Below, piece by piece: positions 17,295 to 25,757 of a stretch of 64,000 nucleotides of DNA. A program made the translations under genes and the position numbers. The notes beneath the pieces were generated by a model that saw only the letters and a list, made by a program, of their open reading frames with translations, was not told the DNA's origin and did not search any database. Numbering within the stretch: position 1 is the stretch's first letter; the number at the start of each line of letters is the position of its first letter. This DNA comes from Alphaproteobacteria bacterium (GTDB lineage: Bacteria; Pseudomonadota; Alphaproteobacteria; CAAGCB01; CAG-977), in NCBI GenBank assembly GCA_017480385.1, contig JAFVAT010000030.1, positions 1 through 64,000 on the forward strand. Reading direction: 5' to 3'.

Positions 17295-18422
17295 ATGGAA
17301 GTCATCAGGCCGTTGACGGCTTTGGGATTGATGAGCGGAACCTCGATGGACGGCGTAGACGCGGCATTATTGGTCACGGACGGCGTTGATATTTTTGAAT
17401 ACGGCAAAGCGCTCAGCCGCCCCTATGATATGGAAATGCGCGCCGAGCTGCGTTCGGTCAACGGGCGCCGTCCCGATGCAAATGATCAGCATGTCAAAGA
17501 CGTCGAGCGGAAAATGACCCTTTTCCATGCGGAAGTCGTTTCAGAGCTTTTGGATTCCGCCGGGTTAAGAGCGGAAAATGTTGATGTTATCGGCTTTCAC
17601 GGACATACCGTTTTTCATAATCCGGAAAAGCACCTGTCGATTCAAATCGGCGACGGCGACCTGCTGGCGGAACAAACCAGAATTCCCGTTGTCAACCGAT
17701 TTCGCAACTCTGACATTGCGAACGGAGGACAAGGCGGGCCGATGATGGCGTCCTATCATGCCGCTTTAGCGCGGGATTTAGAAAAGCCTTTGGTCGTTTT
17801 AAACATCGGCGGCATAGCCAAACTGACATGGATCGGCGAAAACGGAGAACTGATCGCCTTTGATACCGGCCCCGGCAATGCATTAATCGATGACTGGATG
17901 ATGAAAAAGCACGGTACCAATATGGATTTTGACGGCAACATCGCCGCCGGCGGCACAGTCAATGAAAAGATCATTGCGGCCATGATGAAACGCCCCTACT
18001 TTAAAAAGGCGCCGCCAAAATCGCTTGACCGTGATGAATTTTCCCAAAGAATCATGGATAATCTGGAGGGCGAAAACGTCGCCGACGGCGCGGCCACTTT
18101 AACCGCGTTCACCGCCGAAGCGGCAGCGGCGGCAGCGCGCGATTTCCTGCCGAAACCCGCCAAGCACTGGATCATTTGCGGCGGCGGAGCAAACAACCCG
18201 ACACTGATGCGCATGCTGCGCCAAAGAATAGACGCTCCCGTCGATATCGCCAGAGAAGTCGGCTGGGACGGAGATTTTTTAGAAGCGCAGGGATTTGCTT
18301 TTTTAGCGGCCCGATCTTTGTTTGGTTTGCCGATTTCTTTCCCGACAACGACGGGTGTCCCTCATTCCATGTGCGGCGGCCTGCTGCACAGCGTCCCCGC
18401 CAAAGAAAAGAAAATCAGATAA
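17295..18422 (+). CDS. anmK: Anhydro-N-acetylmuramic acid kinase
   Basis: About 375 residues from the ATG at 17295 (RBS GAAGGG); an earlier ATG at 17244 would add 17 unlike residues. The enzyme phosphorylates and opens 1,6-anhydro-MurNAc during cell-wall recycling. Family signature LGLMSGTSMDGVDAAL is at the N-terminus, with VDVIGFHGHTVFH, NIGGIAKLTWI, FDTGPGNALIDDW and ICGGGANNPTLM along the ATPase fold. Divergent from tyrS. Confidence 0.96.
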   Translation: MEVIRPLTALGLMSGTSMDGVDAALLVTDGVDIFEYGKALSRPYDMEMRAELRSVNGRRPDANDQHVKDVERKMTLFHAEVVSELLDSAGLRAENVDVIGFHGHTVFHNPEKHLSIQIGDGDLLAEQTRIPVVNRFRNSDIANGGQGGPMMASYHAALARDLEKPLVVLNIGGIAKLTWIGENGELIAFDTGPGNALIDDWMMKKHGTNMDFDGNIAAGGTVNEKIIAAMMKRPYFKKAPPKSLDRDEFSQRIMDNLEGENVADGAATLTAFTAEAAAAAARDFLPKPAKHWIICGGGANNPTLMRMLRQRIDAPVDIAREVGWDGDFLEAQGFAFLAARSLFGLPISFPTTTGVPHSMCGGLLHSVPAKEKKIR

Positions 18423-18543
18423 AATTCTGACCGGTTCATTTTTTTATTTTTGTTTTCATAAAACCCTTGACCCTGCAGAAAAGGGGGAGTAAGTCATTCC
18501 TGTTTTTAGGATTTTTCCTTAAACGAAGAAAGGACAGAAGGCT

Positions 18544-19437
18544 ATGGTTAATGAAGAAGATTACGGTAAAATTATTGAAGCTCATGCGCATATCGGGACT
18601 TGGAGCGCCGATAACGCCGACTTTACCGAAGAAACATTAAATGCGGCCTTTGATGAACCGTTTACGGTCAGCATCAACGGCGAAGAAGAAGAAAATGAGG
18701 TCGTCCGCATTTTGGTTTCAAATATGAGCGGCATTGACCAGCTGCCGGACGGGTCTCCTAAAATCGGCGAAATGGAAGCCAATGAAACGATGCTGGATAT
18801 TGCGGCGGAAAATCCCAAGCTCAGAACATTAATCGTCGGTCAGCCCGGATATGGCAGCGCGGATAATTTGGCCGACCTGATTGAACGGCGCGGCGATGAA
18901 ATTTACGGCATCAAGCTGCACCCGAATACACTGCAGATCGATGCCAACGATCCGTTATATGAACCGTACCTGTCCGTCGCGCAGGAATACGGATTGCCGG
19001 TTTTGTTTCATTCCCAAGATAACTGTTCCGATCCGATGTATATTTATGAAACAGCCATGAAATTTCCGGAAGTGCCCGTTATTATGGCTCACTTAGGCAT
19101 GGGAGGAGACGATAACCATTGGTACACGCTGGGCATTTTGCAAACGGCGCTGAAGTCCGGTTCCGCCAATTTGTATGCGGATATTTCATGGCTGTCTCCG
19201 GGAATGATTGTGGCCGTTTTGAAGCGGGCCGATGATGAAACGATCAGTCATCTGTTTTTCGGAACGGATATTCCGTTGGGACCATATTCCGATCCGGCGG
19301 CCTATCCTGCCCGAGTCAGCGAAGTCAAATCGGCTATTGTCGCCGCTTTTGAAGATGAAGAAGAAGCCGCAGAACTGATCCATGCTTTATTTTATCAAAA
19401 CGCCTATGATTTGTTCTTTGCCGATCGGGAAAATTAA
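18544..19437 (+). CDS. Amidohydrolase-2 family metal-dependent hydrolase
   Basis: 297 residues. TIM-barrel amidohydrolase with an N-terminal AHAHIG metal motif, GIKLHPN in the middle, LFHSQDN, MAHLGMGGD and a late catalytic Asp in FFGTDIPLGPY. These match the amidohydrolase-2 group, which includes decarboxylases and lactonases. An acidic insert (INGEEEENEV) lies near residue 43. The substrate cannot be assigned. RBS GAAAGGACAG precedes the ATG. It stands alone with its own terminator. Confidence 0.8.
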   Translation: MVNEEDYGKIIEAHAHIGTWSADNADFTEETLNAAFDEPFTVSINGEEEENEVVRILVSNMSGIDQLPDGSPKIGEMEANETMLDIAAENPKLRTLIVGQPGYGSADNLADLIERRGDEIYGIKLHPNTLQIDANDPLYEPYLSVAQEYGLPVLFHSQDNCSDPMYIYETAMKFPEVPVIMAHLGMGGDDNHWYTLGILQTALKSGSANLYADISWLSPGMIVAVLKRADDETISHLFFGTDIPLGPYSDPAAYPARVSEVKSAIVAAFEDEEEAAELIHALFYQNAYDLFFADREN

Positions 19438-19470
19438 AAAGCCCGTTTTGTCAAATTAAGTGAATGCAAA

Positions 19471-19502
19471 AGAACTTCGTTTAAACGCGGAGTTCTTTTT
19501 TT
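19471..19502 (+). terminator. Terminator of the amidohydrolase gene
   Basis: AGAACT pairs with AGTTCT around an inner CGTTTAAACG palindrome, followed by eight T. Confidence 0.8.
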
Positions 19503-19761
19503 ATGTTTTCTTTTCATTTTATCTTAATAAATTAAAATATCATTCATACTATAATTTACTTTCATTTAATAAATATTTTTAAATAATTATTTTCATCTCT
19601 ATAAATTAACATACCTTTTTTATAAGAATACGGCATATGTTTATTTGTTACACTTTTATTAAAAATATACCCCCCCCCCCCCCCATATCTTTGTTGAGAT
19701 GCACTTTTATTTGAACAAGAATGTTTTCAGAACATTTTTTCTACAACGAGAGGGGGATTTT
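19503..19761 (+). promoter_or_regulatory. AT-rich upstream region with a 15-C tract (19670-19684)
   Basis: No gene before the ATG at 19762. A pure run of 15 C lies 77 bases upstream of the ATG, preceded by TTACACTTT (19648-19656) and ATATAC and followed by ATAT, as at 747-784. Distances from the TTACACTTT box to the C-run (12 and 13 bases) and from the C-run to the start codon (73 and 77) are nearly the same at both loci. This supports one shared promoter or leader type with a length-variable C-tract. Confidence 0.65.
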
Positions 19762-21066
19762 ATGAAAAAACTTCCAATACTATTTTTTTTGCTTTTATTG
19801 TTTTATCCGCAACATGGATTTTCAAGAGCACAATGTCCGAGTACATTCCTCAACCAACAAGAATGCTGTGCTTCAAGAGATTTATTTACACAGAGCGCAT
19901 GTTCTGCAGTGTGTTCCGGTACTTGCTCGCCGGGCTACTATGACGGTTGCTATTCATGCAGTACCGGACAGTACAACATAATCAGTGTCTCTGAAGCAAA
20001 AAGCTGCCCAGCCGGTTATTATTTTAAAAACGGTATCTGCTCGGCTTGTCCCAGAGGAACTTATTCTTCCGGCACAGGAAATACTTCCTGTACGCCCTGT
20101 CCGGTGGGAACGATGCAGGACGCCGTAGGGCAGAGTACGTGTCTACCTTGTCCCAGCGGAACTTATTCTAACGAAACAGGAAAAATTTACTGTGACGATT
20201 GTCCGAATGGAATGTATTCCGCAAAAAATGGCTCTACGTATTGCGTTGATTGTCCGGCAGGAACTTATTCTGATCAAGCTGGCAATTTAGGAGGGATCGG
20301 GAATTTCACGTGCTACGCGTGCCCTGCCGGACAGATGTCCACAGAAGGCGCACCAAGCTGCACGAACTTCTGTCCTGCAGGCTATTATAACAATAATGGT
20401 GCCTGCACAAAATGCGCCGCAGGAACATACTCCTCGGCAGGAACCTCTTCGTCTTGTACGCCCTGTCCGTCAGGAACATATTCCTCGGCGGGGGCTTCAG
20501 TTTGTGCAAAATGTCCTGCAGGGAAATATGCTTCTGGCACAGGAAATACTTCCTGTACGACATGCCCAGGAGGACAAACTTCAAGCGCTGGAGCATCAAG
20601 CTGCAAAGCGTCTGTTTCCTGCTCTGCCGGATATTACAACAACAACGGCACTTGCACAAAATGCGCCGCAGGAACGTACTCCGCAGCGGGAGCTTCGGCC
20701 TGCACAAGGTGTCCGGCGGGAACTTATGCCAGCAACGGAGCTTCGGCCTGCACAAGGTGTCCGGCGGGAACTTATGCCAGCAACGGAGCTTCGGCTTGCA
20801 CAAAATGCGGCGCAGGGACGTACTCCGCAGCGGGAGCCTCGGCCTGCACAACATGTCCCGCAGGAACTTATTCGGCGGAAGGAGCTTCCGCTTATACAAG
20901 ATGTCCCGCAGGAACGTATGCTGCCGGAACAGGAAACACGTCCTGTAAGACATGCCCTGACGGATATATTTCCGAAGAAGGGGCGGCTTCTTGTTATCCC
21001 AGACCGACTGAGCCTGTTTCTTGCCCGAACGGATCGACTAAGTCCGGCTGCTGCTGTGTTTATTAA
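19762..21066 (+). CDS. Secreted Cys-rich GTYS-repeat protein (GCC2/GCC3-like)
   Basis: About 434 residues from the ATG at 19762, which has a strong ribosome site (GAGAGGGGG) and gives a signal peptide (MKKLPILFFLLLLFYP...). The in-frame ATG at 19699 is probably not used. Nearly the whole mature protein is built of short repeats of the type C-x-x-CPAGTYSSAGASA, about 16-24 residues each, resembling GCC2/GCC3 (ephrin-receptor-like) modules. Two adjacent 48-bp units are identical at DNA level (about 20690-20785). One late repeat has Tyr for a conserved Cys (EGASAYTRCPAG). The end is CPNGSTKSGCCCVY. Probably an extracellular disulfide-rich rod; role unknown. Confidence 0.82.
   Translation: MKKLPILFFLLLLFYPQHGFSRAQCPSTFLNQQECCASRDLFTQSACSAVCSGTCSPGYYDGCYSCSTGQYNIISVSEAKSCPAGYYFKNGICSACPRGTYSSGTGNTSCTPCPVGTMQDAVGQSTCLPCPSGTYSNETGKIYCDDCPNGMYSAKNGSTYCVDCPAGTYSDQAGNLGGIGNFTCYACPAGQMSTEGAPSCTNFCPAGYYNNNGACTKCAAGTYSSAGTSSSCTPCPSGTYSSAGASVCAKCPAGKYASGTGNTSCTTCPGGQTSSAGASSCKASVSCSAGYYNNNGTCTKCAAGTYSAAGASACTRCPAGTYASNGASACTRCPAGTYASNGASACTKCGAGTYSAAGASACTTCPAGTYSAEGASAYTRCPAGTYAAGTGNTSCKTCPDGYISEEGAASCYPRPTEPVSCPNGSTKSGCCCVY
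20690..20785 (+). repeat. Perfect 48-bp tandem duplication inside the GTYS gene
   Basis: Two consecutive 48-bp units, each encoding a 16-residue module GASACTRCPAGTYASN, are identical, and a third partial copy follows. In-frame copy-number change here would lengthen or shorten the protein without breaking it. Confidence 0.85.
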
Positions 21067-21080
21067 AGGAGGTACTTATC

Positions 21081-21428
21081 ATGAAAAAATACCTGGCATT
21101 CTTATTTATCCTGTGCTGCGCGGTTTCTTTCACGACAAACGCGGAAACTGTATCAGCTAAAGACTCTTTTCAAATAGCCAAAGCCTTTAAATTAGGACGT
21201 GACATACCGACAAGTTCATTACTGATACATTCACGTTCATCGTCCGATAGCTCCGACAGCTCCAACAGCTGCCCGACAAGCTGCTCCAAGTGTACCGGCA
21301 GAATATGTTCTGTGTGCAACGACGGATACTATTTAAAAAACAACCGTTGCCTTTCCTACTGCTCCGGCGTCACCTGCACCAACGGTGGGAAAGCCGTTGT
21401 TTCCGCCAACAAGTGCTGCTGTGAATAG
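21081..21428 (+). CDS. Small secreted Cys-rich protein, SFQIA motif family
   Basis: 115 residues with a signal peptide (MKKYLAFLFILCCAVSFTTNA). After it comes KDSFQIAKAFKLGRDIPTSS, almost the same as in the protein at 854. A Ser-rich spacer (SSSDSSDSSNS) leads to a Cys-rich domain of about 65 residues, ending SANKCCCE. The gene follows the GTYS-repeat gene by 14 bases with a strong AAAGGAGG ribosome site, so both are likely expressed together under the C-tract region. It may be a partner of the long repeat protein. Function unknown. Confidence 0.78.
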   Translation: MKKYLAFLFILCCAVSFTTNAETVSAKDSFQIAKAFKLGRDIPTSSLLIHSRSSSDSSDSSNSCPTSCSKCTGRICSVCNDGYYLKNNRCLSYCSGVTCTNGGKAVVSANKCCCE

Positions 21429-21438
21429 GCTCTGTTCG

Positions 21439-21636
21439 ATGCAGCGGTGAATAATGACGCCCTGTCGCGGCAAAACCGCAAACAGGGCTCCGTCAAACAA
21501 AAACTGCCGCCGCTGACTCTACACTTTCAGAAGGGGAGCTCCCTCCGTTTTCCCCTTCTGTTTCTGCAGGTGCTCCCCGTACCGGCAGAACAAACCGGTC
21601 AAGCGTTGAATCCGCTTGACCGGTTCTTGCTCTTCT
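21439..21636. repeat. Three consecutive hairpins after the Cys-rich operon, copy B of a dispersed repeat
   Basis: No gene from 21429 to 21701. Three inverted repeats follow each other: a nested one (CAGCGG 21442-21447 with 21510-21515, GACG 21456-21459 with 21491-21494, CCCTGT 21460-21465 with 21482-21487, GCGG 21467-21470 with 21476-21479); CAGAAGGGGA 21528-21537 with 21551-21560; and a perfect 13-bp stem 21593-21605 with 21613-21625. The last two correspond to the hairpins at 2002-2102 behind the other Cys-rich gene. No strong T run follows them. Confidence 0.65.
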
Positions 21637-21701
21637 CTGACTATGGTTCCTAAAGGATCATAGCTTTTCTTAAATAAAAAATCTTGCTGAAATTGAAGGC
21701 G

Positions 21702-22595
21702 TCAGCGCCCTTTGCTTCGGACCGCCGCTTTTACAAGAACGGGGGCTGGAATCTTTTCTTTCGTTTCCCCACGGACAGGCAGCCGTGCCGCGGATTTGTC
21801 ATTTAATTGAAGCAGCTTTTCCTTGCCTTGTGCTGATATCGCCATATTTTCCGCCTGATCAAAAAGGGCCGGAGAAATATATGAGCTGCCGTTATGCAGA
21901 CACAAAGCCGCAATTTCTTCGTTTGAAATCTTTTTGCTTTCGGCAGCCGGATTTTTGGCCTTATTTTCCGCATTAAACTTCAGCTGTGCCAAAAACTGTT
22001 TTTCATATGACTCCTGATAGTTTTTAAAACAGTACCAAGCCTTAAACGAAGCCTGCATGGCCTTTGTTTCGTCACCGGATTTATCCATTTCGGCGCTGTA
22101 TGCCTGCATCATCGGCGTTTTCATTTCCTTTTCAAACACCTGCGGATAACGATCCTTCATCTGGTAGGCAAATGCCGCCTGATGCGCACAGGCATCGGCT
22201 TCCAAAGCACGGTTCAGCTTGATAAAATCATAGGCGTCCAGCGCATTGATAAAAGAACCGGCCTTTTCAACCCCCGTCTTTTCCAGCAAGCGGTCTACCT
22301 GTCGGACATGCGTGCATTCGTGCACTAAAATCGGCGCCAAATCATTTTGCCGAAAAAAAGAATTCAGCCTGACCGTTTTATGGTCATAATCACAGGCGCC
22401 GTTAACGCCCATCATTGCTTCATACAGAAATTTATATCCCTTAAAAGCAACATCGTTCATCACTTCTTTGCCTTTGGGAAACTCATAAACCGTACGCAGC
22501 AGACTGCCGAAATTTTCATTATCCGCACTGTTTAACGCATACAAGGAAGTACTCAGTTTGGCAAAGCACTCGAAATCAGATTTTTGGGTTGACAT
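21702..22595 (-). CDS. HExxH putative metallopeptidase, paralogue 1 (DUF6782-like)
   Basis: 297 residues, no signal peptide. A zinc-protease motif HECTH (in LVHECTHVRQVD) is followed about 35 residues later by ALEADACAHQAAF, whose Glu could be the third metal ligand. The middle region MQAYSAEMDKSGDETKAMQASFKAWY aligns with the neighbour at 22598. The family name is from memory. The substrate is unknown; such soluble HExxH proteins in host-associated bacteria are sometimes effectors, which is only a guess here. It starts 2 bases after its paralogue ends, so the two form an operon by tandem duplication. Confidence 0.7.
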   Translation of the reverse strand: MSTQKSDFECFAKLSTSLYALNSADNENFGSLLRTVYEFPKGKEVMNDVAFKGYKFLYEAMMGVNGACDYDHKTVRLNSFFRQNDLAPILVHECTHVRQVDRLLEKTGVEKAGSFINALDAYDFIKLNRALEADACAHQAAFAYQMKDRYPQVFEKEMKTPMMQAYSAEMDKSGDETKAMQASFKAWYCFKNYQESYEKQFLAQLKFNAENKAKNPAAESKKISNEEIAALCLHNGSSYISPALFDQAENMAISAQGKEKLLQLNDKSAARLPVRGETKEKIPAPVLVKAAVRSKGR

Positions 22596-22597
22596 TG

Positions 22598-23593
22598 TTA
22601 TCTGCCCCTTTGTTTTAATACCGAAGATAGCGCCGCAGTTTGAGCCGTATCTTTCTGAACGGGCAGCAACTCGCCAGTCAGCGCACGCGTACGCATTGTC
22701 ATAACGGACCGATCCGGTTTTGCCCCCGGAACAGCCGACACATAATCCCGAATCATCGCGGAAATTTCCCGTTTGTCCTGCGACGTAACAGAGAAAGGCC
22801 TGCCCGTATTTAAAAATTCTGCCGTCATGTAGGGCTTGCCCTTATAGCAGCACATTCTCAAAACGTCTTCAACAGGATATTCGTCCCTGAAGCAATCGGC
22901 ATTCTTAGCCTGTATGCCATATTCACAAATCTGTTTAACGCCGTCTTTATGCCACTTATCATAATAATCGCGGTAGTAATCACAGTCATACCATGCGGCA
23001 AAGCTGGCCTGCATTGCTTTTTGTTCATCATGGGATTTTTCCATTTCCCCGACGTAAGCCTGAAACATTGGCAGATTCTGCCTTTTTGCCTCTTCATAAA
23101 CTTTCGGTAGAATATCCTTGCACTCGTAAACAAAGGCCATTTCATGGGCCACCGCATCTGCTTCTATCGCGCGCTGCTTTCTTAATACGGAAGCTACCTG
23201 AGTGTTTTCATAATTCGGTCGATCCGGATTTTCCAAAGAGGCTTGAATCGCATGGCGCCCTTCATGCACCGCCGTCTGCAGCATGTATTCAAAACCGAAC
23301 GACGGATTAACGACGATTTTTTTCTGATCTGGAGAACATAATCCGCCAAAATTTCCCTTTTCAAAAACAAAGGAATACCCCAGCTCGGACAAAGTCGTCA
23401 TTGTTTCCCTGCCCTTCGGGGTGAGCATGACAGTATCGATAATCTTTTCAAACAGGGCGGCTTCCTCGGCAGCTGACTGTTCGCCGGAAGCCGTAAAAGC
23501 CTGCGTCAAGGTTTTCTTTGCCTTTTGAGCCTCACGACCGCAATGATACCTTTCGACAGATCCCTGCATAAACTCTTCAACCGTTCCGGACAT
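22598..23593 (-). CDS. HExxH putative metallopeptidase, paralogue 2 (DUF6782-like)
   Basis: 331 residues. Motif HEGRH (in TAVHEGRHAIQ) and downstream RAIEADAVAHEMAF match the zinc-site layout of the paralogue at 21702. Shared blocks include AYVGEMEKSHDEQKAMQASFAAWY. Both proteins end in a basic Arg-Gly tail (KQRGR here, SKGR in the other). No signal peptide or membrane segment. The pair is divergent in sequence outside these blocks, so the duplication is not recent. Confidence 0.7.
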   Translation of the reverse strand: MSGTVEEFMQGSVERYHCGREAQKAKKTLTQAFTASGEQSAAEEAALFEKIIDTVMLTPKGRETMTTLSELGYSFVFEKGNFGGLCSPDQKKIVVNPSFGFEYMLQTAVHEGRHAIQASLENPDRPNYENTQVASVLRKQRAIEADAVAHEMAFVYECKDILPKVYEEAKRQNLPMFQAYVGEMEKSHDEQKAMQASFAAWYDCDYYRDYYDKWHKDGVKQICEYGIQAKNADCFRDEYPVEDVLRMCCYKGKPYMTAEFLNTGRPFSVTSQDKREISAMIRDYVSAVPGAKPDRSVMTMRTRALTGELLPVQKDTAQTAALSSVLKQRGR

Positions 23594-23635
23594 AGCCTTC
23601 CCTTTCGCATGAAAACTTTCCTGTCAGGATAGCAG

Positions 23636-24067
23636 TTATTGGACTTTTGTCAAATATTTTTTGTCTAAATTTTCTTCTTCAAGCCGTTTTTGACAGGCCA
23701 TTTTCAAAGTATCATGAACATCTTCTGAAACAAGCGTTCCATTGACAAAAACCTGTCCGTCCTTTACTTCAGCCTGCGCAGCGGGCAACACGCCCGCTTC
23801 CAAGTCCGACTCCCAAAAAGGGAACCCCCGTTTTAAAACCACATAAACGGGCAAAGTCATATTGTCCGGATCCGGCAGAGTCACCTCCGGCCCGTCATTC
23901 AGATCCGCCGGCGCAACCGTTTGTCCCGTCGTGGAAATACCGGGAACATATTCTGCCGAAGCGGCCAATAACCGAACGCAGTTTTGTTCTGACATCTCCA
24001 TACGCACAGAATCGGCAAAAGCCTGCGATGAGATCAAACACAGACAAAAAAACGCCCCCTTGTTCAT
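23636..24067 (-). CDS. Periplasmic protein of unknown function
   Basis: 143 residues with a signal peptide (MNKGAFFCLCLISSQAFA). The mature part has two Cys (NCVRLLAASAEYVPG and MACQKRL) that could pair, and a central segment DNMTLPVYVVLKRGFPFWESD. It resembles a group of small conserved alphaproteobacterial periplasmic proteins, but I cannot name a family. It lies 13 bases after RNase J on the same strand and is probably its last co-transcribed gene. Confidence 0.6.
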   Translation of the reverse strand: MNKGAFFCLCLISSQAFADSVRMEMSEQNCVRLLAASAEYVPGISTTGQTVAPADLNDGPEVTLPDPDNMTLPVYVVLKRGFPFWESDLEAGVLPAAQAEVKDGQVFVNGTLVSEDVHDTLKMACQKRLEEENLDKKYLTKVQ

Positions 24068-24080
24068 GTGCCACCTTTTG

Positions 24081-25757
24081 TTAAATACGAACCAAATGGA
24101 CGTCTACCAACGGGCGGCGGCCATGCGTTTCCATGACAACATGACGCACGGCGGCCTTGACCGTATCAAAGACTGCCTGATCGTTTTCCCGTCGGTCCGC
24201 ACCGGACAATCCGCTCAGCTCCAGCTGAACCGCCGCATTCATTTGGCTTAAAACAGGATCGTTTGCCGCAATTAAACCGACGGCGGAAAACTGAACGTCT
24301 CCGACAAGATTGCCCGTTTTATCCAAAACAACTGTCGCGACAACCGTTCCGTCATCAATCATGCGGCGGCGCTGCTTTAAAATGCCGGCGTTCAAAGGAA
24401 TGATCTGCTTTCTGTCCCGCGCCAAAATTCCGGTCTGTACTTCGCCGATGATTTCGGGAACGGACGTATCCAAACGCAAAACGTCCCCGTCTTTTAAAAT
24501 AACAGCATTCTGCACGCCGCAGGCCCGCGCCAAATCGGCATGTTCATATAAATGCGCCGCCTCGCCATGAACCGGAACAGCCGTTTTCGGTTTTAAAAAA
24601 GTATACAGCTTTTCCATATCCCGGCGTCCACAATGGCCGGAAACGTGAACTAAAGCGTCTTTTCCCGTTACAATCTCTATTCCCTTCGAGATAAAACGAT
24701 TTTGAATATTGGCGATTGCCTGTTCGTTTCCGGGGATTACGCGAGAAGAAAACACGACCACATCGCCCTTGACCGGCTTGACCGGCCCTGTGCCGTAAGA
24801 AATATTCGACAAGGCTGCTTTCGGTTCGCCCTGACAGCCGGTGCAAAGATATAAAATGCTTCCGGGATCACATTCGGCAGCCTCCTCTTCGGTCAGAAAA
24901 ACGTTAATTCCCCGAAAATATCCCGCCGCCCGACCGGCTCCTTCCACCCTCCATAAGGAACGTCCCAGCAAACAAACCGTTCTGCCGTTTTTTTCAGCGG
25001 CTTCCGCAATGCTTTCGATCCGACCGACATTGGAAGCAAAGCAGGTCACTATCAGCCGTCTGTCTTTATAGTCGGCAAACAGTTCCGTTAGAGCCTCTTT
25101 AACATCCGTTTCCGAAGGAATATCCCCTTCGACAAAAACGTTTGTCGAATCCCCGATCAACGCCATAATTTTTTCATTTTTCAGCGTTTTTATCGTTTTT
25201 AAATCGACGGGAGCCCCGATAACAGGAGCCGCATCAAACCGCCAGTCTCCGGTATGGAACAGCGCCCCATACGGCGTTTTGATCAACAAAGAACAGGATT
25301 CCGGAATGGAATGGTTCATTGCAACCGACTCTATTTCAAATGGGAAAAGTTCCAATAAATCGCCTGGTTCAAACAGATGAATATCCACACGCCCCAGCAA
25401 TCCCGATTCATCCAGTCGTGCTTCCAGCATTTCCGCGGCAAAAGCGGACACAAAGACGGGACAGCGCAGTAACGGCCAAAAGGAAGCAACCGCGCCGATA
25501 TGATCTTCATGCGCATGCGTAACGATCATGCCCTTTAATTTCGGCGCAATTTTTTCGGCAAAGGCAGGATCTGGCATCAGCATGTCAATGCCGGGGAAAC
25601 GATCTCCGGCAAAGCCGACGCCGCAGTCAACGGCTATCCAGCTGCCGTCGCAGGCATACAAATAAAAATTCATGCCGATTTCACCGACACCGCCCAAAGG
25701 AACAAAAAACAGGCCCTGATCCGGTACATCAATATAATTCTTTTCTTCTTCAGCCAT
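24081..25757 (-). CDS. rnj: Ribonuclease J
   Basis: About 558 residues. Metallo-beta-lactamase/beta-CASP nuclease that matures and degrades RNA with 5'-exonuclease activity. The metal motif reads VTHAHEDHIGA, with HTGDWRFD, a beta-CASP domain (FASNVGRIESI) and VHVSGHCGRRDMEK with VPVHGE at the later ligands. A C-terminal domain of about 100 residues follows. The ATG at 25757 has AAGGA 6 bases upstream; the ATG codons at 25790 and 25763 are less likely. Overlaps the end of birA by 8 bases, the usual alphaproteobacterial nuo-birA-rnj order. Confidence 0.94.
   Translation of the reverse strand: MAEEEKNYIDVPDQGLFFVPLGGVGEIGMNFYLYACDGSWIAVDCGVGFAGDRFPGIDMLMPDPAFAEKIAPKLKGMIVTHAHEDHIGAVASFWPLLRCPVFVSAFAAEMLEARLDESGLLGRVDIHLFEPGDLLELFPFEIESVAMNHSIPESCSLLIKTPYGALFHTGDWRFDAAPVIGAPVDLKTIKTLKNEKIMALIGDSTNVFVEGDIPSETDVKEALTELFADYKDRRLIVTCFASNVGRIESIAEAAEKNGRTVCLLGRSLWRVEGAGRAAGYFRGINVFLTEEEAAECDPGSILYLCTGCQGEPKAALSNISYGTGPVKPVKGDVVVFSSRVIPGNEQAIANIQNRFISKGIEIVTGKDALVHVSGHCGRRDMEKLYTFLKPKTAVPVHGEAAHLYEHADLARACGVQNAVILKDGDVLRLDTSVPEIIGEVQTGILARDRKQIIPLNAGILKQRRRMIDDGTVVATVVLDKTGNLVGDVQFSAVGLIAANDPVLSQMNAAVQLELSGLSGADRRENDQAVFDTVKAAVRHVVMETHGRRPLVDVHLVRI

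Noticed and set aside
20306-20953. Long antisense open frames across the GTYS repeat gene
   Set aside because: They arise from the repeated DNA in the sense gene; they are rich in Arg/Cys/Leu, have no ribosome site, and lie fully inside a well-supported gene.
21439-21636. Integron attC site or gene cassette array
   Set aside because: The hairpins lack recognisable RYYYAAC/GTTRRRY boxes and no integrase is present.
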